The translations under genes and the position numbers were made by a program. DNA of 32,589 bases from Sphaerobacter sp. (GTDB lineage Bacteria > Chloroflexota > Chloroflexia > Thermomicrobiales > Thermomicrobiaceae), in NCBI RefSeq assembly GCF_019683595.1, contig NZ_JADGHZ010000025.1, positions 1 to 32,589 on the forward strand, given 5' to 3'. The notes under the pieces were generated by a model. The model made no database searches, was not told where the DNA came from, and saw nothing but the letters and a program-made list of their open reading frames with translations. The stretch's first letter is position 1; every line of letters starts with the position of its first letter. This document shows, one piece after another, positions 15,518 to 24,795 of this stretch.

Positions 15518-16245
15518 TACTCGTTCTCCTTCCGCTCCCCAAACGGGGTCGCATTGGGCCCACGCAGCACGATGTCCCAGCGGTACCCAAGCGCCCACTC
15601 CGGCTCGGTCACGCTGTGATCGTAGGTGGCGATCATGCGCGAGCGATACGGCTCGGGAACGGCGTTCATGATCGGATCGAGCGCGTGCAGCGGGTCACCC
15701 GGGAAATACATCTGGGTGATCAGTCGCGTCCGCGAGGACGGCCCGAGAATCGAGAAGTGGATGTGGGACGGACGCCAGGCGTTCGGGTCGTTCTTCCACG
15801 GATACGCACCCGGATGGATCGTCAGGAACCGGTAAACCCCCTCCTCGTTCGTGAGGCACCGGCCGATACCCAGGAAGTTGGGATCCAGTGGCCCCGGCCA
15901 GGTGTCGCGCTTGTGGAGATAGCGCCCGGCGGCGTTCGCCTGCCAGACCTCCACCAGGGTATTCGGCACCGGATCGCCGTTCTCGTCGAGCACCCGACCC
16001 GTGACGATGATCCGCTGGCCGATCGCCTCGCCGCCGGTGCCCGCGTTGCGGGTCAGATCCGCATCCTCCGGCGTGATCTCACTGATCGCCGGACCGGGCC
16101 CGGTTAGTTCCGTCAGCGTCAGCGGAACTTCCAACAAGGGCAGGTGCGGCGAGCGCTTGATCGTCGCTCGGTACGCGGAGTACAGGTATGGCGGGAATAC
16201 CTCCCGATCCCCACGGATGATCTCACCGATCGTCGTGGTGTCCAT
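15517..16245 (-). CDS. pcaH: Protocatechuate 3,4-dioxygenase, beta subunit
   Basis: This catalytic subunit (242 residues) opens the ring of protocatechuate between the two hydroxyls to give 3-carboxy-cis,cis-muconate. The four Fe(III) ligands are visible: Tyr109 (GRYLH), Tyr148 (GAYPW), and His161 and His163 (RPSHIHFS). The N-terminal PPYLYSAYRATIKRSP is typical. ATG 16245 has GGAG about 7 nt upstream. The gene overlaps the end of pcaC by 23 bp. Confidence 0.96.
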   Translation of the reverse strand: MDTTTIGEIIRGDREVFPPYLYSAYRATIKRSPHLPLLEVPLTLTELTGPGPAISEITPEDADLTRNAGTGGEAIGQRIIVTGRVLDENGDPVPNTLVEVWQANAAGRYLHKRDTWPGPLDPNFLGIGRCLTNEEGVYRFLTIHPGAYPWKNDPNAWRPSHIHFSILGPSSRTRLITQMYFPGDPLHALDPIMNAVPEPYRSRMIATYDHSVTEPEWALGYRWDIVLRGPNATPFGERKENE

Positions 16246-16666
16246 GATCACTCCTCTCCAATACCTCAGCACTCTCACCGTCAGCACGCCCGGATGCGGG
16301 CGGATCAAACTCCGCTTTCAACAAGGCGAAGGCTGAGTTGGCCGCCGGGATCCCCGCGTAGGCGGCCACGTGCAGCAGCACCTCGGCCACCTCCGCCGGA
16401 TCGGCGCCGGTGTTGCGGGTGGCCCGCAGGTGCATCGCCAGTTCGGCCTCGCGACCGAGCGCCGCGAGGATGGCGATGGTCACCAGGCTGCGCGTGCGCC
16501 GGTCGAGCCCCGGCCGCGCCCAGATCGAGCCCCAGGCCACCTCGGTGATGAAGCGCTGAAAATCCGCGTCGAGAGCGGTCTGCCGCGCGGTGGCCCGCGC
16601 CACGTGCGCTTCGCCGAGAACCTCCCGGCGCACGGCCATGCCGATGTCGTAGCGCGAGTCACTCAC
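16223..16666 (-). CDS. pcaC: 4-carboxymuconolactone decarboxylase
   Basis: The 147-residue protein belongs to the carboxymuconolactone decarboxylase/AhpD-like fold. It shows TRSLVTIAILAALGREAELAMHLRATRNTGADPAEVAEVLLHVAAYAGIPAANSAF. It turns 4-carboxymuconolactone into 3-oxoadipate enol-lactone. The C-terminus carries an extra acidic, His-rich tail (ERSDHGHHDDR) that arises in the overlap with pcaH. GTG 16666 was selected because GAGGAGG lies 6-7 nt before it; GTG 16675 abuts the ribosome site. No PcaD hydrolase domain is fused. Confidence 0.93.
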   Translation of the reverse strand: MSDSRYDIGMAVRREVLGEAHVARATARQTALDADFQRFITEVAWGSIWARPGLDRRTRSLVTIAILAALGREAELAMHLRATRNTGADPAEVAEVLLHVAAYAGIPAANSAFALLKAEFDPPASGRADGESAEVLERSDHGHHDDR

Positions 16667-16747
16667 CGGCTGCACCTCCTCGTCCCATGGGCGCCTCGAT
16701 GAAATCCTCCTGCACGGGCCGTGTCAACCGGCCCGGCACGGCGCCCC

Positions 16748-17977
<1,230 letters not shown>

Positions 17978-18002
17978 TTACGTCAACTCACCTCTCACGA
18001 CT

Positions 18003-18040
18003 GCTGTTACTGCTATATCGCCGTCACTCCGTGCTGTCAA
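18003..18040 (-). promoter_or_regulatory. Sigma-70-type promoter of the pob/pca operon with overlapping palindrome
   Basis: On the minus strand TTGACA (18040-18035) and TATAGC (18017-18012) are separated by exactly 17 nt. An imperfect 11-bp palindrome, gctgttactgc (18003-18013), covers the expected start point and could bind a regulator. No regulator gene of the PobR, PcaR or PcaQ type is adjacent. Confidence 0.6.
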
Positions 18041-18095
18041 CACAATCAGGCGAAACAGCGCGCACAGCGTGGCAGCCGGAGCCGATCGGTCCAGG

Positions 18096-18125
18096 TTGCG
18101 CGACAACGGGCACGACCCGTATGCT
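18096..18125 (+). promoter_or_regulatory. Candidate promoter with operator-like palindrome for the ADP-ribosylglycohydrolase gene
   Basis: TTGCGC (18096-18101) and TATGCT (18120-18125) lie 18 nt apart on the plus strand. The spacer contains acggg-cacga-cccgt (18106-18120), a 5-bp-arm palindrome. Boxes are degenerate. Confidence 0.3.
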
Positions 18126-18209
18126 CTCCCCCACGGGCACGGCACGATCGGCGACACCGCAGGTGGAACCTGCCCTAACGGGATCGATCCGCTCGGGAAC
18201 GGTGTACCG

Positions 18210-19319
18210 GTGCAACGAGATGTGACAGACCATCGGAGCCTGGACGACATCCGCGACGGCGGGAGCCGGCTCGCGTCGATCACGGGGTGTCTTCTTGGCG
18301 GCGCGGTCGGGGACGCGCTCGGAGCAGCGGTCGAGTTCCTCTCGACCGAGCAGATCCGCACCTCCTTCGGCCCGGACGGGATCCAGGATTACGCGCCCGC
18401 CTACGGTCGCCTAGCCGCCATTACCGACGACACCCAGATGACCCTCTTCACCGCGGAGGGTTTGATTCGGTCCGACAACCGCCACCGTGAGACGGGAAAC
18501 GCTCACCGGCCGACGGTCGTCTACCACGCCTACCTGCGCTGACTGGAGACGCAGGGAATGCACCCTCCGTACCCATTCCCGGAGATCCGCAGCGGATGGT
18601 TGCTCGAGCTCCCCGATCTCCGGCACCGGCGCGCCCCCGGCACCACCTGTCTGACGGCCCTCGAGTCGGGTGTGATGGGCACGATCGACGATCCGCTCAA
18701 CGACCGGAAGGGATGCGGCGGCGTGATGCGCGTCGCCCCGGCCGGGCTGATCGACCCGGGAGATCCCTTTCGGCTCGGCTGCGAGCTGGCGGCGATCACT
18801 CACGGACACCCGAGCGGCTACCTCGCCGCGGGCATCCTGGCCCTGGTGATCGACGCCATCGTCGCCGGCCATGACCTGGAGGCTGCGATCACCCTCGCGC
18901 GCGATGAGTTGCGCCGCTGGCCCGGCCACAAGGAGTGCCTCGCCGCGGTCGAGTCCGCGCTGCGCCTTGCCGACGAGGGTCCCCCGACTCCCGAGCGGGT
19001 CGCGCGTCTGGGCGAGGGCTGGGTTGCCGAGGAGGCCCTGGCGATCTCCCTCTACTGCGCGCTCACGGCCGGCGATTCATTCGAGCGCGGCGTGCTCGCG
19101 GCGGTCAACCACTCCGGCGACAGCGACAGTACCGGAGCGATCACCGGCAACATCCTGGGTGCTCTGCTCGGTCCCGAGGCCATTCCCCAGCGCTGGCTTG
19201 AACCGCTCGAGCTGCGCCCGGAGATCGAACAAGTCGCCCGCGACCTCTACCACCACTTCGGCAACCCGGGCGAAATTCCGGACCCCAGCACCGACTGGGA
19301 GCGCTACCCCGGCTGGTAA
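18210..19319 (+). pseudogene. ADP-ribosylglycohydrolase (DraG-like) gene interrupted by an in-frame TGA
   Basis: Two fragments in the same reading frame together make one ADP-ribosylglycohydrolase-like protein of about 369 codons. The N-terminal part has [18 protein letters not shown] and [16 protein letters not shown], with metal-binding Asp residues. It ends at TGA 18540-18542 in AYLR-stop-LETQG, where homologues usually have Trp; one base change (TGG to TGA) explains it. The C-terminal part continues at once and keeps KGCGGVMRVAPAG, ITHGHPSGYLAAG and NHSGDSDSTGAITGNILGALLG. An ATG at 18558 could allow a 253-residue C-terminal product, but it would lack the first metal site. The true start is uncertain (GTG 18210 or 18222; no strong ribosome site). 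The intact family removes ADP-ribose from proteins. Confidence 0.82.
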
Positions 19320-19346
19320 CGACGGCTTTCACGAAGGAGTCCGCTC

Positions 19347-19853
19347 ATGAACGACGGCCTGGTCGACGCCTTCCGCCACAACGCCTGGGCAACGGGCCAG
19401 TTGCTCGCCGTGGCCCAGAACCTTACGGAGGACCAGTTGCACGCGGAGGTGCCGGGCACGTACGGGAGCATCATCGACACGCTCTGGCACACCCTGTCAA
19501 GCGAGGCCAGCTACTACCGGCGCCTCACGGGTGATCAACCGCACTGGTACCGGAGGGGCGGGGAGACGCCGAGCCTCGCCGAGCTGGCGACGTATCTGGA
19601 CGACATGGCGCAGCGCTGGGACCGGTTTCTCGAGGAGCCGTTCGACGCGGAGCGGACGCTCGTTGTCCCGTGGGACGACGGGTTCGATCGCGACGTCCCC
19701 GCCGGCGTCATCCTGGCCCAGGCGCTCCACCACGGCAACGAGCACCGCGCCCACATCTGCACGGTGCTGACGTCGCTCGGCATCCCGACACCCGACCTGG
19801 GCGTCTGGGACTACGCCGAAGCGACCGACCGCGCACGGCGCCGAGCGTCCTGA
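19347..19853 (+). CDS. DinB family protein
   Basis: The 168-residue four-helix-bundle protein belongs to the DinB/YfiT superfamily. Putative metal-binding His residues are in SIIDTLWHTLSSEASYY and in the C-terminal HHGNEHRAHI motif. In this superfamily proven members include thiol-dependent transferases, but most, including this one, have no known substrate. The start ATG 19347 follows AAGGAG. It lies 27 bp after the broken glycohydrolase gene on the same strand and is convergent with the cyclase gene. Confidence 0.9.
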   Translation: MNDGLVDAFRHNAWATGQLLAVAQNLTEDQLHAEVPGTYGSIIDTLWHTLSSEASYYRRLTGDQPHWYRRGGETPSLAELATYLDDMAQRWDRFLEEPFDAERTLVVPWDDGFDRDVPAGVILAQALHHGNEHRAHICTVLTSLGIPTPDLGVWDYAEATDRARRRAS

Positions 19854-19884
19854 CGTCGGACGCCCGGCCCCCGCGGGGCCGCGA

Positions 19885-22800
19885 TCAGCCGCCCCGTGCG
19901 ATCACCGCGGCAGCCGACGCAGTGAAAGAGGAGCGCAGGCCGGGATCGGCGATCTCAGACGCCAGGTCGGCCACGATCTCACTGGCGGCAGCCGCCCAGC
20001 GATCCGGGGCACCCAGTTCCGGGCGGTCGGGTGCGATGGCACTCCGCACGGCCAGCGCTCGCCAGAGCACGGGACGCCACCCGTAGCAACGCGCCCCGGC
20101 CGCCGTCTGATCGAGTGCCGCGAGCGCCTCCGCCTGGAGCCCCTGCGCCGCGAGCGCCTGCGCCCGCAGCAGCGCCAGGTGCGGCACGGCATCGAGCGAC
20201 ACTTCCGGCTGGATCGCCCGATGGAGCATGTCAACGATCGCGACACAGCGCGCGGGGTCGCCCTCCGCCAACGCGATCCGCGCCCGGCGGAGCCAGCATT
20301 CCCGGCGCGCGAGCGCATCGAGGCGGTCGTTGTCCCGCAGCGCGTCGTTGAGTTCGCGTCTTGCCTCGTCGATCCGGCCCTGGCCCAGGAGGGTGTCGGT
20401 GACACCGGCTGTCGAGGTCCGGCGCCAGAACTCGGAACCGGTCCGGTTCGCCTTCTCCTGTGCCACGCAGAAGTGTTCGTAGGCCTCCTCGAACTGCAGC
20501 AGATCCATCATCGTGGCGCCAAGGAGGCACAGCGCGGCGATACTCCATTGCCGGTGGCCGATCTCCACGGCGCGGTCATACCCGGCCGTCGCGTACGCCA
20601 GCGCCGACTGATAGTGGCCCTGCAGCATTGACCGTCCGGCGAGGGTCACCAGCGCGTAGACCTCCCCGGCTTGCCAGCCCATCTCCCGGGATAAGTCCAG
20701 GGATTCGAGCGCGTAGCGCGTGCGCTGATCCGGATCGCCGTCGGCCGGCGGCACGGTGATCGCGAGCGGCGAGCCTCCGGCCGCCGTCCGCATCGCCAGG
20801 CTCGACGCCAGGCCGCGCCGCTCGTCGATGCTCCGGAACTCCGCGATGGCGTGTTCATACAGCGCGTCGCTTCCGCGCAGGTCGCCGGCCATGAAGCGCG
20901 CCAGCGCCAGCAGATCGAGGCTTTCCGCGCGGCCGGATTGCGCCCGAGCGGCTTCGAACACCGCGAGCGCCTCTTCATGGGCCCGAACCGCGGCCTCGGG
21001 CTGGCCGATGTTGCTGTGCCAGTTGCCGATCCGATTGAGACTGTGTGCGACCGCCAGTGGGTGCCGCAGCAACTGCGCCCGCTCCAGTGCCTGGTGCAGG
21101 TAGTCGCCCGCCACCCGATAGTCCCGCGAGGTCCAGGCGATGCCGAGCCCGAGCAGCGCCCGCCACTCCGCCTCGCCGTCGCCGATCGCCCTGGCGGCAG
21201 TGATCGCGTCAGTGAAGTCCCGGCTCGCAGCGGGGAAGTCGCCCACCAGCTCGGCGGCTTCCGCGCGGAGCTGATAGGCGCGTGGCAGCGGCTGCAGCTC
21301 CAGCCGCTGGGACAGCTCGATCGCCGTGGTGGTGTAGTTGATCGCCGCATGAGGCTCACCGACACTGCCGGCCCGCTCCGCGGCCTTGAGCAACCACCCG
21401 ACGGCGCGCTCGTCACCGGCCTGCGAGTAGTGCCAGCCGATCTCCCCCGCTCGCTCGTCCAGCCGGCCGTCATACAGCCGCTCGATCGCGCCGCCGATCC
21501 GCCGGTGCACCTCGCTGCGGAACCGCCGGATCAGCGTGCTGTACACCACCTCCTGGATCAGCGGGTGACGGAACGAGTACGCGCCGGCGCCGAACTCGGC
21601 ATCCGGTGTGACGAGGTCAAGCTTCGTCAGGACGGCGAGGTGATCCGCGATGGAATCCGGTGCCGGCGAGATTGCCTCCAGCAGATCCCGGGAGAACGAC
21701 CGACCGATCACCGAAGCCAGTTGGAGATGCTGGCGGACCTCCGGCGCCAGGCGGTCGACGCGCTCGAGAATCAGGGCGTGCAAGGTGCTCGGAATCGTGA
21801 CCTGGGACAGGTCGGCGTGCGGCGCGACCCGCCACTGCTGCTCTGGGCAGTCGGTGCACGGCTCCAGGTACCCCTGATCGATGAGCGACCGCACGATCTC
21901 CTCGATGAAGAGCGGGTTCCCGCCCGCCTTCTCCAGCACCAGCTCGCGCAGGCGCTGCCCATCGTCTGACCGGACCAGCGAGTCAAACAAGGCCATCCGC
22001 TCGTCGGCGGCCAGCGGCGCGAGCCAGATCTCACTGAAGCCACTGTGGTACCGCTCCCGGCACGTCTCGATGATCTTCCAAACCGGGCTCCCCAACTCGG
22101 GCCGGAACGCCAGCACGAACAGCACCGGCGCGTCCTCGACCAGTTGCAGGAGGTCGACGACGAGCTCCTCTGATGCCAGATCGATCAGGTGGTGGTCGTC
22201 GCTCACGAAGACCACCGGCTTCCCGCGGTTCCAGCCGCGGAGGAGCTCCTTCATCACCAAGGCAAGCTCACGCCTGAACGCGTCGGCCGAGATCCCCTCG
22301 CTGATCGCCTGCGCCGGGGACGCCTCATCGCCTACCCCGAGGACCGCGGTGATGATCCGCGTCGCCCGCTCCCGGGTTGCCGGGGGGAAGTGCTGCGTGG
22401 CGCGCATCACCTTGGCGTGCACCGATTCGGCCGTGTCGTGCCTGGCGATGCCGAACACGCGGCGCAGGCGCTGCCGGAGCGCACCGTAGGGCTCCAACCC
22501 GGCGAACGAGACGACGCGATGTTCGAGCCACGCGACGTCGCCGCCCCGGCCGCGGTCGGCCTCCCAGACGCCCCGCAGGTGGGCGATCAGCCGGCTCTTG
22601 CCCATGCCCGCGTCGCCGATGAGGCAGGCAACGTGCCCCTTCCCGGTGCTCAAGCCCTCATAGGCACGGCACAACAGGTCCAACTCGGCCGTGCGCCCGA
22701 TCAGCGGCGCGTCCAGCCCGGCGATATCCCAGAGACGGCCACTGACATCCGTGGGCTGCAGTACGCGATAGGCGTTCTCGGCTCGCGCCTTGCCGCGCAG

Positions 22801-23364
22801 CGCGAGCTGCCCGACCGACTCGAAGCGGAAGAACGGGGCTGTCGCGCGGTACGTCGTTTCCCCGACCAGGATGCTGCCCGGCTCGGCCTCCTGCTGCAGC
22901 CGCGCGGCGAGGTTGATGGCATCACCCATCGCCGTGTACTCGTTCATCGCGGCCGAGCCGAACTCCCCCACCACGACATCGCCGGTGTTGATGCCGATCC
23001 GGACGTTGAACTCCAGCCCGTAGGTCTGGCGCACGAGGTCGCGCAGCGGCGCCACCTCGGCTACGATGTCGAGCGCAGCCAGGATCGCGCGCCGAGGGTC
23101 GTCCTCATGCGCGCGGGGTGCGCCGAAGAACGCAAGGACGGCATCACCCATTAGGCGCGCGATGGTGCCCCCGTACCGCTCGATCGGCCGCATGAGCGCA
23201 TCGAAGGCCATGTGCATGATCTCGGCCCATTCTTCGGGGTCGAGTTGCTCGGCGATGCTGGTGGAACCGGCGACGTCACAGAAGAGAATGGTGACCACGC
23301 GGCGCTCACGAGCACCGCCGTCACGCAGGGCAGGCGTCATGCCCTCCCGCACCATCTGGTTCAC
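19885..23364 (-). CDS. Class III adenylate/guanylate cyclase fused to STAND-type ATPase and TPR region
   Basis: This 1159-residue signalling protein starts with a class III cyclase domain (about 23-200). It carries both metal-binding Asp (D30 in FCDVAGST, D74 in MGDAVLAFFG), the base-position Asp148 and the Asn151/Arg155 pair (GDAINLAARL). The catalytic set therefore looks complete, and adenylate cyclase is the more likely activity. An AAA/STAND ATPase follows, with Walker A GDAGMGKS (250-257) and Walker B PVVFVSDD (383-390). The C-terminal half is TPR-like helical repeats, without a DNA-binding domain. GTG 23364 has GGGGAGG about 6 nt upstream and overlaps the histidine kinase gene by 44 bp. 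It belongs to a three-gene cluster with that kinase and a receiver/reductase fusion. Confidence 0.93.
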   Translation of the reverse strand: MNQMVREGMTPALRDGGARERRVVTILFCDVAGSTSIAEQLDPEEWAEIMHMAFDALMRPIERYGGTIARLMGDAVLAFFGAPRAHEDDPRRAILAALDIVAEVAPLRDLVRQTYGLEFNVRIGINTGDVVVGEFGSAAMNEYTAMGDAINLAARLQQEAEPGSILVGETTYRATAPFFRFESVGQLALRGKARAENAYRVLQPTDVSGRLWDIAGLDAPLIGRTAELDLLCRAYEGLSTGKGHVACLIGDAGMGKSRLIAHLRGVWEADRGRGGDVAWLEHRVVSFAGLEPYGALRQRLRRVFGIARHDTAESVHAKVMRATQHFPPATRERATRIITAVLGVGDEASPAQAISEGISADAFRRELALVMKELLRGWNRGKPVVFVSDDHHLIDLASEELVVDLLQLVEDAPVLFVLAFRPELGSPVWKIIETCRERYHSGFSEIWLAPLAADERMALFDSLVRSDDGQRLRELVLEKAGGNPLFIEEIVRSLIDQGYLEPCTDCPEQQWRVAPHADLSQVTIPSTLHALILERVDRLAPEVRQHLQLASVIGRSFSRDLLEAISPAPDSIADHLAVLTKLDLVTPDAEFGAGAYSFRHPLIQEVVYSTLIRRFRSEVHRRIGGAIERLYDGRLDERAGEIGWHYSQAGDERAVGWLLKAAERAGSVGEPHAAINYTTTAIELSQRLELQPLPRAYQLRAEAAELVGDFPAASRDFTDAITAARAIGDGEAEWRALLGLGIAWTSRDYRVAGDYLHQALERAQLLRHPLAVAHSLNRIGNWHSNIGQPEAAVRAHEEALAVFEAARAQSGRAESLDLLALARFMAGDLRGSDALYEHAIAEFRSIDERRGLASSLAMRTAAGGSPLAITVPPADGDPDQRTRYALESLDLSREMGWQAGEVYALVTLAGRSMLQGHYQSALAYATAGYDRAVEIGHRQWSIAALCLLGATMMDLLQFEEAYEHFCVAQEKANRTGSEFWRRTSTAGVTDTLLGQGRIDEARRELNDALRDNDRLDALARRECWLRRARIALAEGDPARCVAIVDMLHRAIQPEVSLDAVPHLALLRAQALAAQGLQAEALAALDQTAAGARCYGWRPVLWRALAVRSAIAPDRPELGAPDRWAAAASEIVADLASEIADPGLRSSFTASAAAVIARGG

Positions 23365-24793
23365 GCGCAGCCTCCCCTACTGGAATGCTGACTATGAATC
23401 GGGTCTGGCCGGGACGCGAGTCGACCGTGATCTCCCCATGGTGCTTGCGGACGATGTTGTAGCTGATGTTCAGGCCGAGCCCGGTTCCCTGCCCGGGCTC
23501 CTTCGTCGTGAAGAAGGGCTCGAACAGCCGCCCCTGCACGCCGGGTGGGATGCCGGGGCCGGTGTCGCTGATCTCGACGACGACCGAGTCGCCCTCGAGC
23601 GCGGTGCGGATGCGCAGGTGCCCCTCGCCGTCCATCGCGTCGGCGGCGTTGTCGATCAGGTTCGTCCAGACCTGATTCAACTCGCTCGCCGAGGTCGTGA
23701 TCGGCGGCACGCAGCAGTCGTACTCGCGCGACACCTTGATCCCACGGAGCTTGTAGCGGAGGATCGTCAGCGACTGGTCGATCCCCTCGTGGATGTCCAC
23801 CTCCTGGACCGGCGCCTCGTCGAGCCGCGTGTAGGACTTCACGGCCGCGACGATCTCCGAGATCGTCCGGGCACTCGCCGTCATCTCATGGAGCAGCCGG
23901 TAGACGCCCTGGCCGGCGGCGAGCCACCGGAGCACGGCCGGTAATTGGTCGGGAGGCACGAAGTCCTGCAACTGCCGGAGGAGTTCGAGATCCCACCCGA
24001 CATCCACGAGCTGCGGCGCGAGTTTCCAGCTCTCGGCGATGTTCCGCTCGTCAAGCCACTCCTGCACGGCCACTTCCCGGTCGCTCCGGGTCACCGCATC
24101 GAGCCAGACCGCATCGCCCGCATGGGTCTCGATGTCCTGTTGAAGCGCCGACAGGATCGGCAGCATGTCGGCATGCAGCCCGCTCGCGCCGAGGTCGCCG
24201 GCACGACGTTCCCACTCGCCGATGATGTCGTGGAGCTGCTGAACACTGCGCACCAGCGCGGCCGCCGGGTTGTTCAGCTCGTGCGCCAGGCCGGCGGCCA
24301 GCGTGCCGAGCGCGGCCATCTTCTGATGCTGCACCAGCCTGCTCTCGGCCCCCTGGAGACGCTGGATGACCGTGCGCAGCAACGCGAGCATCGCCGTTGG
24401 ATTGGCGAGCAGCGTCCGCTCAAACACCTCGCGCGAGATCGGGAGGACGGTGCTGGCCACCCGCGCTCGCACCGTGGCCGTCCGCCCGGACCCACCGAGC
24501 ATCCCCATCTCGCCGACGATCTCGCCCGCGCCGCGCACGCCGATCGGCACGTCGATCTCGCCCGACCGCCGGAGAATCTCCACCTCGCCCGTCAAAATGA
24601 CGAACGCGGTCTCCGCCTCATCCCCCTCCGCGATGAGCGTCGCCCCCTGATCGAGCGCCATCGGCTCCGTTGTCCCGATCAGCGCATCGAGGGCCGCGTC
24701 CGGGAGCTGGGCGAAGAAGTCGCCCCTGCGGAGGATCTCGCGCAGTTGAGTCGTGGTGCCGTCGTCAGCCGCACGCTGTCGCTGCATGGCCAT
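23321..24793 (-). CDS. Histidine kinase with N-terminal cyclic-nucleotide-binding domain
   Basis: The soluble sensor kinase has 490 residues. Residues about 16-145 form a CAP_ED domain. The phosphate-binding cassette GEMGMLGGSGRTATVRA (94-110) keeps Glu95, Arg104 and Thr105, equivalent to the cAMP-contacting Glu, Arg and Ser of CRP. The dimerisation/phosphoacceptor segment has His171 (AGLAHELNNPAAAL). The HATPase domain shows the N box NLIDNAADAM, G1 DTGPGIPPG and G2 GQGTGLGLN. No transmembrane segment is seen. Start ATG 24793 is 2 nt after the stop of the upstream fusion gene; ATG 24787 is an alternative. Its 3' end overlaps the cyclase gene. cAMP binding is a prediction from motif conservation. 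Confidence 0.93.
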   Translation of the reverse strand: MAMQRQRAADDGTTTQLREILRRGDFFAQLPDAALDALIGTTEPMALDQGATLIAEGDEAETAFVILTGEVEILRRSGEIDVPIGVRGAGEIVGEMGMLGGSGRTATVRARVASTVLPISREVFERTLLANPTAMLALLRTVIQRLQGAESRLVQHQKMAALGTLAAGLAHELNNPAAALVRSVQQLHDIIGEWERRAGDLGASGLHADMLPILSALQQDIETHAGDAVWLDAVTRSDREVAVQEWLDERNIAESWKLAPQLVDVGWDLELLRQLQDFVPPDQLPAVLRWLAAGQGVYRLLHEMTASARTISEIVAAVKSYTRLDEAPVQEVDIHEGIDQSLTILRYKLRGIKVSREYDCCVPPITTSASELNQVWTNLIDNAADAMDGEGHLRIRTALEGDSVVVEISDTGPGIPPGVQGRLFEPFFTTKEPGQGTGLGLNISYNIVRKHHGEITVDSRPGQTRFIVSIPVGEAAREPDGAGGHDACPA

Positions 24794-24795
24794 GC

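Noticed and set aside
18540-18542. TGA in the ADP-ribosylglycohydrolase gene as a selenocysteine codon
   Set aside because: The expected residue in homologues is Trp, the family is not known to use selenocysteine, and no clear SECIS-like hairpin was seen immediately downstream.
19866-19880. GC hairpin between the DinB and cyclase genes as a bidirectional terminator
   Set aside because: It has only a 6-bp stem with a 3-nt loop and no T-run on either strand, so it is not supported as an intrinsic terminator.
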